A stretch of DNA of 64,000 nucleotides from Hymenopus coronatus (taxonomy: Eukaryota; Arthropoda; Insecta; Mantodea; Hymenopodidae): positions 115,083,468-115,147,467 of the forward strand of contig CM060888.1 of the NCBI GenBank assembly GCA_030762935.1. The letters are read 5' to 3'. Positions 1-11,084 of the stretch are shown here, piece by piece. The notes beneath the pieces are model-generated. The model worked only from the letters and a program-made list of their open reading frames with translations. It was not told the DNA's origin and ran no database searches. Each line of letters begins with the position of its first letter. The stretch's first letter is position 1. The position numbers and the translations under genes are program-made.

Positions 1-440
1 GTATTGTGTATCGCTATTGCATCAGTTGGACGGAAAAATCGAGAAAAAAGAACGCCATAATCTGGCAAAGAAAAAAGTTCTGTTTCATCAACACAATGCA
101 AGGGTGCACACTTGTGCAGTATCGAGGGCGAAAGTTGTAGCAATAAGGTTCATATTACTACAATATCCACCGTATTCATCAGATTTGGCCCCCAGTGACT
201 TTGTTTTATTTCCAAACTAGATTTGTGGTTCGGCGAAAAACGATTCACGTCTAAAAGGTCATCTCCCAAACAGATGCCTATTTCAAAATCCTAATTTTTG
301 GAAGGCTTAAAACTGTTGGAGATACGCGGGAAAAGGTGTGTCGAGCTAAAAAGAGCTTATGTTGAAAATTAAAAATAAATTTACCAAAAATAAATTGTTT
401 TCTATCTTTATTCTAAGGACTTATTAAACGCCCCTCATAA
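1..440 (+). pseudogene. mariner transposase, 3' end of a decayed element
   Basis: The tail of a mariner-type (DD34D) transposon enters from outside the window. Frame 17-220 gives FHQHNARVHTC, then YPPYSSDLAPSDF and LFPN, the last two conserved blocks of the mariner catalytic domain (cut-and-paste transposase acting on its own terminal repeats). In active relatives the first block carries a catalytic Asp (xDNA); here a His stands at that place, so this copy should be inactive even apart from the stop at 218-220. Beyond the stop, decayed C-terminal sequence continues in shifted frames to about 360. The 3' terminus is probably near CGCCCCTCATA (about 429-439). Family assignment is firm; the end point is a guess. 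Confidence 0.85.
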
Positions 441-575
441 TAGGAATTGATGGAACCTACAGTGGGAGTTATTAGAGGTCGCTTTCCGAAATAATACTCT
501 TGCGTTCAGTTTTCAGAAAATAGTATTCTCATACTCAGTAAAATCAGTACATGATTCTCACTTTCACCTTCGTGG
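441..575. other. short AT-rich spacer
   Basis: I recognise nothing between the mariner end and the first family H copy. Confidence 0.5.
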
Positions 576-1508
576 AACTGATGTTCCATTCCCATGACTT
601 TCTCTACACTTCTGTAACACACCTAAGATCGCGGGTTCAAACCCGGCGGAGGACGACGTATTTTTTCGGGTGTAAAAATCCTTAGTATGGCTTCCTTCGG
701 AAGGGAAGTAGAGCTGTTGGTCCCATGTCGTAAATTTACGGCACATAAAAGAACCTCAAGCCTGATAGAGACGCCTCTGAGCAAAATTAAGCGGTTTTTC
801 ACGCCAAGTATAGAATGGGACATCTGTTAAATAAATAAAGCCATTTCATTTCTGTAACACATTGTTGTTAAAATTGTATTGCCCTATCTACTTCATGCTA
901 ATAGAGATAACGATTACTCCCTTATTAGAAGGAAAATAAGAGAATATACTAGACTAAAGCAATAGTTTTAAAAGCTGGTTGCTATATGATTGAATATTTG
1001 TCACTTTGCATGACCAAGAGTTGACAAATTCCCGTATGATAAAAGTGTAAGTATTTTAAAACTGAATCCAATAACAAGGAATATCTCGGAAATGGTCAAC
1101 CCCAAGAAAAATGTGTATGGTTTATTGTGTTTTAACGAGATTTGAGTTTTTGTGTAGTAATCTTTTTCTGTATCTTACGGTTTACCAGTTATGCAAAAGT
1201 CTTCTATTAGGGCTATTCTGAGAAAACCAATATTTTCGAAAAGTTTTCCATGTAAAGTGTAGTTTGGGGTGGGGTATTTTCTTCATAATTTCGTGTCAAA
1301 TCCTTGAAATATAGTTAACTTAAATAGCAAGTTTGTTATTTTATCGTGTTTTCGTTTTTGAGTTATCGTTTTCATAGACACACACGCAGTGACCATTTTC
1401 TAGAAATGCTTTGTTTTACACAGGTGATCCTAAAACGTAAAAATACGTATATATACACGTATAAAATCGTGGTATCGAATTTTTAGATGCAGTGCAATAC
1501 CTTCTCTT
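576..1508 (-). repeat. family H repeat, copy H1, split by a SINE
   Basis: Reversed copy: TGATGTTCCATTC terminal region at 576, body to about 1508. It is interrupted at 622-849 by a SINE with a 12-bp duplication (TTCTGTAACACA). Part of the middle is deleted (around 1200-1230), and the palindromic end is cut off inside CCTTCTCTT, where another SINE-like sequence begins. No coding capacity. Confidence 0.85.
622..849 (+). mobile_element. SINE family 1 (tRNA-derived), 5'-truncated
   Basis: The 5' end is cut to the B-box part (GGTTCAAACCC); the body reads TTTTTTCGGGTGTAAAAATC, then the conserved AAAAGAACCTCAAG and GAGCAAAATTAAGCGG blocks, ending AAATAAATAAAG. It is flanked by the perfect 12-bp direct repeat TTCTGTAACACA at 610-621 and 850-861, so it is an insertion into copy H1. 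Related copies lie at 7.5, 11.5, 18.7 and 46.9 kb. Confidence 0.9.
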
Positions 1509-1692
1509 CTGAACTCAAGGTCGCAGTTCAAGCCCGGCCCAGGCCGATGGTTTCTTAGTATGCTTAAGGCGACAGCCCCATGTCAGTAGATTTACTAGCA
1601 TGTTAAAGAACTCCTGCGGCACGAAATTTCGGCACACTGGCGGCGCTGATATAATCCTGGCAATTAACAGCGTCGTTAACAAACAAAATAAT
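1509..1692 (+). mobile_element. SINE family 2, 5'-truncated
   Basis: A tRNA-like B box (AGTTCAAGCCCG) is followed by TTAGTATGCTTAAGG and a distinct 3' half with AAAGAACTCCTGCGG, CGGCACACTGGCGGCGCTGA and ACAGCGTCGTTAAC, ending AACAAAATAATTT. The 3' half differs from SINE family 1, although the RNA-like heads are similar. It directly abuts the broken end of H1. I could not find a target duplication. Confidence 0.75.
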
Positions 1693-1694
1693 TT

Positions 1695-1833
1695 TGACCG
1701 TCTCCGTGGTTGAATGGTCAGCGAGCTAACTTATCATCCGGATGTCCCGGGTTCGATTCCCGGTTGGGGGATTTTTCTTTAATCAGAATTATTCCTATCC
1801 CCCATAGAGCCTGGAAGTAAGAATGTGAGTGAA

Positions 1834-1868
<35 letters not shown>
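1695..1868 (+). mobile_element. SINE family 3, tRNA-like head with TG-repeat tail
   Basis: The head at 1697-1772 has an A box (TGGTTGAATGG) and B box (GGTTCGATTCC). The would-be acceptor arms (GTCTCCG and GTTGGGGGA) do not pair, so this is a tRNA-derived element rather than a tRNA gene. A TTTTT run follows at once, then about 60 bp of unrelated body and a (TG)n tract at 1840-1868. Confidence 0.65.
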
Positions 1869-1870
<2 letters not shown>

Positions 1871-2000
1871 AGTGATACAAAAATTATTAACTTAATGTTC
1901 CAAATCTACAGTATACGAGTTGTTTCACAAGTCAAAACCCCCGATATGATCAATGAAAATAAGGGGGTCTAGCAATTAAAAAGAAAATAATAACTTTATA

Positions 2001-2886
2001 AAAAACATCTGATGTGTTCCATTCACATGGCTTTCTCTACATCTCTGTAACAAATTATCGTTAAAAAAACTTAATCCTCTATCTACTTTATGATATTCGA
2101 GATAAACATTAGGAGATATTGTCTTAATTATTTGCTTCCTTGTAAGTAGAAGAAAAACAAGGGAATACACTAGACTAAAACGATAATCAAATCTTTTAAA
2201 AAAGCCTGTTGCCTCGTGGTTGAAAACCTATGCAGGACAAGGAGTTTATGCCTTTTCGGGTGAGAATAGTTTAAGTATTTTAAAACTGAAACAAATAACA
2301 TGAAATATCTCAGAAATGATCTATTCCACGATAAAAAGCATATGCCATAAACTGTGTACTTTAACGTGATCTACATTTTTTGTGTAGTAAGTTCTTGCCT
2401 ATCTCTTACGGTTTACCAGTTATGCAAACTTCAGCAAAATTCATTTAGAATAAAGAGCTTTTTAGAGGCTATTCCCAGAAAATTCAAGATATATCTGCAT
2501 TTTATTTGCAATATAAATAATCTTTACTATACGGTATTTCAATCAAAATTGTTAGAGCAATTTTTGAGAAAATAAAAAAATTCGAAATTTTTTCCATGTA
2601 AAGGGTAGTTTGGGGTGGGGGGGTTTCTCAAAATATTGTGTCGCATCCCTGGAAGATACTAAACTTAAATGCCAGTTTCAGTATTTTATCGGCTTTTAGT
2701 TTTTGAGTTATCGTGTTCAGAAACACGCGAACACATGGACACACACACGGACGTTTTTCTGAAAATACTTTTTTTTTTATACAGGGGACTCTAAAACATC
2801 TATTTCCGGTGAAATTTCGGTATCGAATTCTTGGTTGGAATGCAATACCTTCTCTATCTAGTAGTATATACTAAGTAGAGAAAGTA
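2001..2886 (-). repeat. family H repeat, copy H2, nearly complete
   Basis: Runs from CATCTGATGTGTTCC at the hairpin terminus to the long palindromic end (CTTCTCTATCTAG...GTAGAGAAAGTA). The microsatellite slot holds a CA-rich tract at about 2720-2755. Runs of A flank the left end, equivalent to T on the other strand. Small reading frames within it are incidental. Confidence 0.9.
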
Positions 2887-3623
2887 TAGGATAAATTATA
2901 TCTGCTACACGTATTCCTTCCTTGGCCATAATAAACATTGAATCTTAAATGGCATTCAGGGTTACCAGTCACCCCACCGAAAGTTTCTATAAGCAATTAG
3001 AAATAAGGAATTCCGCAAACAGTAATAGGAAACGTCTGAGAATATCATGAGTCTAAACTTACTATTATTATGAAAAAAAGCTATGATAGGGTATTGGAAT
3101 GTTATTGGAATATTACAGTTATTAAAATTACTTAATGCTGAGAGAAATTAAGCTGTGTTTTTCCCCCGTATCTCCTCTGTGCATGTATGTTAAAGGATAA
3201 TTTACGATACTCCGGCTAATCTGCGGCAAATTTCGCTTCTGGTGCAACTAAAGGGACAATATCTCATATTTTATTTCACCACTCCAATACTGACGTTATT
3301 GCCGCCCACAGTTTTAATTTAACGGTATCTACAATTGAATTTGCGCTATCCACGAGGATAAACGTATTCGCCTGGAGGGAAACTACTAATATGAGCAGTA
3401 TTGGGTTGATTTATTCACCTGCGGTGTAAAACTCGATTATTTAAACCGTTAGTGTTAGGCATACAATTTTCGAGGGGGTTTCTACCGCATGCAAAGACAT
3501 TGGCAGTTACAAGCTTTTTTTTTAAGTTAATCACAGCAAAAGAAAAGATGCTCTCCCACAAACAATTTCAAAGTAATCAACATTGATAAAGAATATTTTG
3601 AAAAGAGCTTATGACAAGAAAGC
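2887..3623. other. unassigned AT-rich DNA
   Basis: No recognisable gene or repeat; no reading frame with family resemblance on either strand. Confidence 0.5.
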
Positions 3624-4493
3624 AAAAAATATGATTTGTTCCATTCACATGCTTTTCTCCACATATCTGCAACAAATTATTGTTAAAAAGCTTATGCTTC
3701 TTTTTACTTCATGCTAATCAAGAAAAAGCTTAGCAGAAATAGCCTTATTAATTGCTGCCTTGTAAGTAGAAGGGAAATAAGGGAGTACAATAGGTTAAAG
3801 TGAAAGTCAAAAGCTGGTTGCTATGTGACTGAAGTTCCTTTGTATGAACAGGAGTTGACAAATTCCTGTATGAGAAAAGTATAAGTTTATTAAAGCTGAA
3901 ACAAAAAAAAAAAAAAAAAAAAAAGGAATATTTCAAAAACGATCAACTCCACAAAAAATGTATATTACATAAATTGTGTGTTTTAACGTGCTCTAAATTT
4001 TTTGTGTGGTAAGTTTTGTCCATCTCTTGCGGTTTAATAGTTAATGCAAAATTCCGTAAAATTCATCCAGAATGAAGAGGTCTTCAGAGGCTATTCCCAG
4101 AAAATTCAAGATATACATTTTATTTGTGAGGTAAATATCTTTAATATAGGATATTTTAATCAAAATCGTTAGCCTTTTTTGAGAAAGTCAACAATTTTGG
4201 ATTTTTTTTCCATGTATAGGGAAGTTTCGGGGGGGGGGGATGTCTTGAAAATCTTCATGTCGCATCCTTGGAAGATACCAGACTTAAATACCAAGTTTGG
4301 TATTTAACGGTCTTTTCGTTTTAGAGCTATGCTGTCCACAAACACATACACACACGGACCTTTTTCTGAAAATTGTTTTTTTTTTTATTCAGGGGGGTCC
4401 TAAAACATTGCCGATGAAATCTCGGTATTGAATTTTTGGGTGGAATACTATACTTCCTCTATCCATTATGTACATAGTACGTGTAGAGAAAGA
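3624..4493 (-). repeat. family H repeat, copy H3, nearly complete
   Basis: Both ends are present: TGATTTGTTCCATTCACATG at the left and the palindromic end with GTGTAGAGAAAG at the right. It has an A-run expansion at 3903-3924, a G-run at about 4230, and a perfect AAATACCAAGTTTGGTATTT palindrome near 4288. Confidence 0.9.
3903..3924 (+). repeat. poly(A) run inside H3
   Basis: Uninterrupted run of about 22 A. It replaces the short A-rich stretch seen at the same place in sister copies, so it looks like slippage expansion and not a retrotransposition tail. Confidence 0.9.
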
Positions 4494-6030
4494 AAAATAG
4501 TTTGACATAGATTTTATGTTTGAACCTAGATATACAAATACAGGCTAGGCTCCCTAGAATAGCCCACGAACAGCCATTGCTAATATGCTAGTGATAACCA
4601 TCGAACACCCCGTTCGGTCTGGGAAGGTTACCCTTTTAAGCTTGTTTTTTATTCTACTGTTCTATCACTGCCATAAATAATTATTTGCAATAGTAACAAT
4701 ACAATCAGTTTAATTTTATAAAAAGTATTACTCTCTAATTTTGTAACTTTCCTAATAAGAGCAGTCATATACACTAGGTAATATCTCGTACTTACAGTCA
4801 CGTAGTGCTGAAGAGACAGACTGGCTCCGGTGTGACAGTTCAGTTTTCCTGTGACGTCACACGCGTATTCTTAGAACAGAAACGAAACCGAATTGTAGTG
4901 GTTGTGCATATAATAGATGTTGTAGATACATAACAAATACGAACAATTTCTATCTATTGACTGCTCTTTTACTCAGGTTGTATGTTTGAAAAATTCACTT
5001 GGAAACCCGGACGTAGCACCGAAAATTACAAATCTGATCTGCATAGTGTACTGATAGGAAATTTAAATATATTAAAACCATAATACATAGCATGCCTTTA
5101 TCACATTATTTTGTTAACATTTAATTACTTGCCTACGACAATTAACAGTGTGCTCTTTGGAATTTTTTATTTAACTCGATTTAGGATTTGCCAGAAGACA
5201 CACAATAGTACGAGAAAAACCATTAAACAATCACATACAAATAATATGGTATTGGAAAGAAAAGTTGAAAGAAAATAATAATAAGATAAAAGTACAGCTT
5301 CTGATAACAATCATACTACCTATATAAGGATATAAACTCAAATGTAGTTATACTATATAAATAATTTGTTTACCATAAAGATGATTTCTAAACATGGCTA
5401 CGGGATATTTTATTATTTTTGTGACAATATGGTATAATTTATATTTTCCCTTTCATGAAAAAAATAAGTTTTCTAATAGTTCCCCGTGCATCAAAGAGGA
5501 GCTCGCTCACAATTTTTTTGAATTTGGTATTTTCCTAAAAAATATGGGATTGTTGGCTCATATATACGCTTCTTTTCTGCAACTTCTTCAGGATGTGTAG
5601 TTCAAACCTGATTGTTGAGTTTATAATTACTGCCTCGTTCTTTCTGTTGAAATGTGAAATTTTGGAAACCTGCAATACCATTTTCAGGCTACGAAATATA
5701 TTAGCCGATTATGGAATTTTCGTTTACTTTGCTCTCATGGTTAATCAGGCATCTTTTATCCCGTACATGTGTAACGCTGATTAAAGCGCTACACTCGACA
5801 TGGGTTTGAAAATCATTTGATCAAACATTTATTCGCTGGTCATCATTCGCTGGTCCTCTGCAGGAGGCAACGCGTGATAAACACGTCTAGAATTGACGTC
5901 TTGTGCGGACTGGCAGCAAAGGCGGGATAAATCTGAAGACCCTATATAAGAGTTAAGTCCAAATCGCATAGATATATCACAAACCTATTCACTATAAATT
6001 AATAATTTACTGCTTTAAAACAATTATAAT
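4494..6030. other. unassigned AT-rich DNA
   Basis: No recognisable protein or RNA gene. A short CATTCGCTGGTC duplication occurs around 5835-5855, and moderately GC-rich sequence of unknown origin lies at 5860-5945. The reading frames at 5394-5784 (under 70 codons) resemble nothing I know. Confidence 0.5.
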
Positions 6031-6649
6031 GTATGTCTGTGGACAACATAAATCAAAAACGAACATGTGCGATACGAGTAACACGAAGATTTTCAGGAAA
6101 ACTCATCCTTCCAAATTACTCTTTACATAGAAGGTTTTTCGAAATTTTCGACTGTCCAAAAATTGTTCTAACGATTTTGATTAACATTTCGTATATTAAA
6201 GATAAATACATGCTAAACACAATGTATACCCTGAATTTCTTGAGAATAGATCTTGACATTTTTGAATAACTGCAAGAGATAGACAAAAATGTAGATCTCG
6301 ATTTTTTTGTAGAGATATTAAAATATTCCCTGCTATTGGTTTCAATTTTCAAACACTTACACTTTTCTCAAGCGGGAGTTCCTCATCCCTTTCATATCTT
6401 ATTTGTTTTACTCCTCTATGGAAATAAAACAGAATTTCAATGACAAAAATATAGCGACAGTTTTTAAAAGAGTTGACAGTCGCTTTAGCCTAGTGTAATA
6501 CCTTATTTCCCTTCTACTTAACTCAGTAATAAGACCATTTCTGGTAATGTTTATCTTGATTAGCATGATGTAGATAAAGTAATATTCATTTGCGAGTACA
6601 GTTTGTTTGCAGAACAGCTGAGAAAGTCATGTGAATGGAATACATCAGA
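6031..6649 (+). repeat. family H repeat, copy H4, 5'-truncated
   Basis: Starts inside the element (TGTCTGTGGACAACATAA) and runs to the hairpin end (AGAAAGTCATGTGAATGGAA, then CATCAGA). It carries the second-subfamily markers: the CCTCATCCCTTTCATATC insertion in the 3' half and the GCAGAACAGCTGAGAAAG variant of the subterminal repeat. Confidence 0.85.
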
Positions 6650-6802
6650 TTTATACCTCTTACTGTCACAAATTCTCGACAATTACAATACTATCCAAAC
6701 AATCAATTTATATTTTGATTCATTGGATAATGTTCATTGATACCCTAAGTTAGTGAGTCAACATTTTAGTAGGTGTTTTTTGCTAATAATATTGCTGTTT
6801 TG

Positions 6803-7734
6803 ACTTCCTCTACACGTACTATGTACATCATGTATAGAGAAGGTATTAGATTCCACCCAAAAATTCGATACCGAGATTTCACCGGAAATGTTTTGGGTGC
6901 CCCTGATTAAAAAAAAATCATTTTTAGAAAAAGACCCGTTTATGTATGTGTCTGTGGACAGCATAGTTCAAAAACGAAAAGACCGTTGAATACCAAAGTT
7001 GGTATTTAAGTTTATCTTCCAAGGATGCGGCATAAAGATTTTCAAGAAAATTCCCCCAGCTCCAACTACCTTATACATAGACAATTTTTCGAAAATTTTG
7101 ATTTTCTCAAAAATGGTTCCAACGATTTTGATTAAAATATAGCACATTAAAGATATTTATCTGACAAATGAAACGTATATCTTGAATGTTCTGGGAATAG
7201 CCTCTGAAGACTACGTTATTCTGGATGAATTTTACGGAATTCTGTATAACTGGCAACCAGTAAGAGATAGAGAAAAAACTTACCTACTTAACAGAAAATG
7301 TAGAACTCGTTAAAGCACACAATTTTCATTTTTTTAGATATTCTTTGTTATTAGTTTCAGCTTTAAAAACGTATAATTTTCTCATACAGGAATTTGTCAA
7401 CTCCTGTACGTACAAACGCATGAATTTCAGTCTCATTGCAACCAGATTTTGACTATCACTTTAACCTATGGTACTCCCTTATTTTCTTTCTACTTACAAG
7501 GAAGCAAGTAATAAGACTATTTCTGCTATCTTTTAAAATGTAAATGAAAATGGCGTGTTATTTGTGGACGCTCTTTAACTACTTGGTTCTCAGCGTCCCA
7601 TTCTAAATTGGGTTTGAAAAACAGCTTAATTTTGCTCAGAGGTCTCTCTATTTTTTCTCGAGTAGCAGAAGCATAAGTTTCTTAACAATTTGTTGCAGAG
7701 ATGTAGAGAAAGTCGTGTGAATGGAACATATCAG
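6803..7734 (+). repeat. family H repeat, copy H5, complete, with a SINE inside
   Basis: Complete ends: ACTTCCTCTACACG palindrome at the left and GTAGAGAAAGTCGTGTGAAT with CATCAGA at the right. A reversed SINE family 1 fragment interrupts it at about 7535-7650. A 26-bp sequence just outside the left end (6776-6801) recurs with three mismatches just outside the right end (7736-7761). Confidence 0.9.
7535..7650 (-). mobile_element. SINE family 1, 3' fragment inside H5
   Basis: Only the 3' third of the SINE is present (complement of GAGCAAAATTAAGCTG through AGCGTCCACAAATAACACGC). It lies where intact family H copies have TTTCTGCTAATTTTTTCTCG. Possible short duplication CTATCTTTT/CTATTTTTT, not certain. 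Confidence 0.8.
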
Positions 7735-7761
7735 ATTTTTTGCTAACAATGTTGCTATTTT

Positions 7762-8285
7762 TTTTTCTTCTCTGTCCTTTTGCAGAATGTATGTTTCATT
7801 TGAAGCGGAGGCGAAGTTGGCAATTCCGTTTCAAATACAAAAGGCGCACAATAACCGCAACTGATTAATGGCGCTCCTGCAGCATTCCTATACCTGTGTT
7901 AACGTGCTAACTCGGCTCTGCATGCAAACTTTAATCGCCAATCTCAGTTGTTTGAACACTGCCTCTCTATCGAATGATCTGAAATGTGAAATTTCCAACT
8001 CTTGAGTAAATAAACCAAGATCTGAGGGAAATGTATACACCACTTGCTGCATTCACTCTAATTATAGCTTGCCTACCTATACTTCGGTCGAGCGATCAGA
8101 AAGGGCTTGTTTGTTATTTTCTGAACAAGTGTTTGTTATCGGAAGCTAACAATAGCCAATGTAACAATGTGTCTTAAAATATAAAATCCTTGTGTTGTTG
8201 AATGTCTATCTGAACATTTGCTTTATTGCCTTACAATAGTTAACCTTATTAAACATTCAGAAAATGTTTAATTCTGTTTTTATAA
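7762..8285. other. unassigned DNA
   Basis: No gene recognised. Base composition rises a little around 7800-8060, but neither strand gives a protein I can name. Confidence 0.45.
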
Positions 8286-8790
8286 ATATGGGTCGGGTCA
8301 AAAGCCACTATCCCTTCTAAGGTTAATAGAGCACTGCTGTCCAAGTGCATTGTGTCGATTAATTTGGGCATCCCCTCGATGCTTATCTCGTGCGTGCGTG
8401 TGTTCGAGCGAGATCTGGTAGACTTGTGAGCCTAGGTGTAGTTACTGTGTACCCTACCTTGGTAAGGGTTTAACCACAGGGATGAGGTGAAGGTTGAGGT
8501 TATAATTTGAGGTTTCGAGTGTTGGTGTTAAGGAGGTAGAGATAGATAGGCTCCTCGAGCGGTTGCATTTTTCAGGAGCAGTGTCCTTTCCTCTGCTCCG
8601 TTGGTATTTATTTTAAAATTATTTATTTATGTTGGTTAATTTTGATAGACAACTCCCAATGGGAGGGAGGAGTACTTAGTTCAACTATTTCGAAATTGGT
8701 TGGTTTGAAGCCGTTGTTACCAGGGGTGCCCGCAAGCCATGCGGGGAACCCGAAACTGCATCTTTCGGCGTTCAGTGGGTAACTACTCCC

Positions 8791-10303
8791 TCAGCGATCT
8801 GATAAGTGCGTTCTCATATTCGCCCAATCTGGCGTAGAACTTCTGAGCCCGGCGCCTAATGACATCTTCCACATATGGCAGGGCGAAGCTTCATGAAGTT
8901 GCCTCAAAGGGAAACGTCGACATACAGAATATATGGACCGGAGTCCTCTATTCTGTACCCACTGTAACCAGAGAAGCCAGGAATCTGCTGCCATACCCCA
9001 CACTTCGCAGGCGTAGAGCATCAGGGGGACTAAGATCGCCTTGAAAAGACGTAACTTTAAGTGAATCGGCATCTGGGAGGCCAGTACAGGGTAAAGGGAG
9101 GCTACCGCCCCCTTCGCTCTGTCCGACGTTCCCCGCATGTGCTCACGAAAAGTTAGGCTCTTATCAAGAGTGACGCCCAGAAATTTGATGGAATTTCCCC
9201 ACTCTATCCTCTGGCCCTGATAGGAAAAGTTGGATATCTGGTCTATTGCGGGGCGTTTTCTGGAGAACAGAACAGCGTGACTTTTGCCCGGGTTAACGGA
9301 CACCCACCACTGTCTGCACCTGTCTTGGACGAGACAGAGGTGTCTCTGTATGGGATTGAAGGCTCTGCGTATGTTCCTGTCAGTGAGTAGAGCAGGACGT
9401 CATCAGCAAACTGGGCCATATTGACGCCCTGCACTGTAGGGAAATATACAGAGCCTTCGGGGACTCCGCCTCGTAGGGGTTTTGGTGTAGATGTTTGCCC
9501 CGCAACCGCTACTAATCAGGTGCGTTGGTGTAGGAAGCTATGTATGATGTTGATAAGCTGTGTATGATGTTGATAAGCTGTGTATGTAGGTCAATCTGGA
9601 TGAGTTTAAACAGAAGTCCCTCATGCCAGGTGATTGAGAAGGGCTTCTCGACGTCCAATGACACCGCGGACGTGAAGGCTCCGTCCTGGAACCCCAGAGC
9701 GGCAGCCCCCACCACCCGCAGCAGCTGTTGGGTGGCCGAGTGCCCGGGATGAAATCCAAACTGGTGGAGTGGGATGACTTGAATGTCGACTACCTGTGGC
9801 GACAAGCGGTGTAGTACTAACCTCTCGAAGACCTTCGAGAGGGTGAAAAGGAGGCTAATGAAGCAGTAGCTATAAGGAAGCGCAGGGTCCTTACCAGGCT
9901 TCAAAATGCACACCGCCGTGCCACCTTCCACTCGCGCGGAAAGTGAATACTTTGGTGAGGAACAGTTTTGCTCTGAAGGGAAGGTTGCTTAGCATGGCGG
10001 GTGTCAGCCCGTCCTGCCCGCAGCCTTTTTGGTATTGAGACGCCGGAGTACGTCTTGGACTTCACTAGGGTGGATGATTGGGAGGGGATTCTCCGCTTCA
10101 TGAGGTTGTTGCCGCAAGTAGCGGTCAACTTCCTCATGAACGCGGGCAGTGAAGAGTGCGTCCTGGGGGTCCTCTCCCGGCCAGCAGGTATCCTCTATGT
10201 AATTCGCAAGCACATTTGCTTTGGCCAAGATTACCTTGAAGCGGGGAGTGGTACTGATTCCGTTGGCGACGGAGGCTTTTTGCGATTCGCCAGACGTCGC
10301 CAC
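8791..10303 (-). pseudogene. LINE reverse transcriptase (broken ORF)
   Basis: Frames read from 10303 downward: RVHEEVDRYLRQQP and LRRLNTKKAAGRTG (pre-RT, usually KAAGPDG), then ILKPGKDP, SYCFISLL (RT block normally YRPISLL), KVFERLVLHRL, HQFGFHPGHSATQQLLR and VSLDVEKPF (usually DVEKAFD; one catalytic Asp block is altered). The FADD catalytic box lies at 9399-9410. The C-terminal stretch includes SIKFLGVTLDKSLTFREH and LYACEVWG. At least three frame changes separate these pieces, so no product can be made. The open frame on the opposite strand at 10001-10462 is a shadow of this sequence. Confidence 0.9.
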
Positions 10304-10488
10304 CCTCCAGGTCTTGCACGGTCATTGGGGCCTCCCAAGCTTGCACTCGGTGCTCGCGTGGTCGGACACGGGCCTCTCGACGGAGGCGCCGTAGAAGATC
10401 TCGATTGTGTGGCGTCCAGTTCCGCTGGTATAGTCTACAGGCTGCCGAGGAACGGCGGATAAGGAGTTCCAGTTCTAGGGGAGGGACG

Positions 10489-11010
10489 TCAGGATGAGGT
10501 GTTGAGGGGGGTGCGGATGGTGAGGTTGTGAACCGTCCTTACTACTGTGATAGTGAAAGTTTGGACTGCTGTCTCTAGGGTGGGTATGTCGGTGATTTTG
10601 TTGGGTGGGATTGATGCGCTGAGGCAATCCTTTACGCATTTCCAGTCGATTTCTCTGCTGTGACCTGAGAAGTCATGGCTGGCAACCCTCGTGTTGACTT
10701 CAGCCGACACGGGATTGTGATCGGAATGAAGTGCTGCGAATGAAGTGGCATGAGATGAAAGGGGTAATGCATAACGATCGCAAAGTCGATGAGAGATGGT
10801 TGTCCTCGACCATGCGGATGGCGTGTGGGTTGCCAGGGGCCCAGGACTCCTAGCTGGGGATCCTTATCATCATGCGAATCAATGTATTGCCTCTAGGATC
10901 CGCGCGGGGGCCCGAATGACAGCGCAGGTGATTGGCATTAAAGTCCCCGGCGAGGATCACGCTAGGATGGAGTTGGTAGTTAGCAGGTAAGAACGGCTTA
11001 TCTCGTCACG
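10489..11010 (-). pseudogene. LINE endonuclease, C-terminal part
   Basis: On the minus strand ILAGDFNANH followed by CHS and DPRGNT (about 10880-10970) is the GDFNAKH-type block of the apurinic endonuclease carried by Jockey-group LINEs; HSDHNPV-like sequence follows in a shifted frame near 10700, then AEVNTRVASHDFSGHSREID of the linker to the RT. The N-terminal catalytic blocks are absent because the element is truncated. At least two frameshifts. Confidence 0.8.
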
Positions 11011-11084
11011 TAAGCTGTTCTATTTTAACCCCTCCCTCATGTCACGGTTTGTCACGTTTCTCCTGAACCCCGCACCCATATTTG

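Larger units (their letters stand above)
8286..11084 (-). mobile_element. Jockey-like non-LTR retrotransposon (LINE), 5'-truncated and decayed
   Basis: Reading the minus strand from 11084 to 8286 gives, in order, the end of an apurinic-type endonuclease, the linker, the reverse transcriptase and a 3' untranslated region, all broken by stops and frameshifts. The LINE would encode target-primed reverse transcription. It is markedly more GC-rich than its AT-rich surroundings and the composition changes sharply near both ends. A possible target duplication, TTTTTATA, is seen at 8278-8285 and 11085-11092, which would set the ends used here. The 5' part (nucleic-acid-binding ORF and most of the endonuclease) is missing. 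The clade call rests on general motif layout, not on a search. Confidence 0.8.

Noticed and set aside
1695..1772. Possible tRNA gene
   Set aside because: A and B boxes are present but the acceptor arms do not pair and a T-run plus SINE-like body follows at once; better read as a SINE head. The same applies to the heads at 11.5, 46.4, 48.4 and 48.7 kb.
3903..3924. Poly(A) run as a retrotransposon tail
   Set aside because: Family H sequence continues uninterrupted on both sides; it is an expansion inside the repeat. The same applies to 13015-13057.
4853..4860. TGACGTCA, a full cyclic-AMP response element
   Set aside because: An 8-bp palindrome is expected about once in 64 kb by chance and no gene lies nearby.
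10001..10462. 153-codon plus-strand open frame
   Set aside because: It lies opposite the LINE pre-RT region (RVHEEVDRYL, NTKKAAGRTG) and is a shadow of that GC-rich coding sequence.
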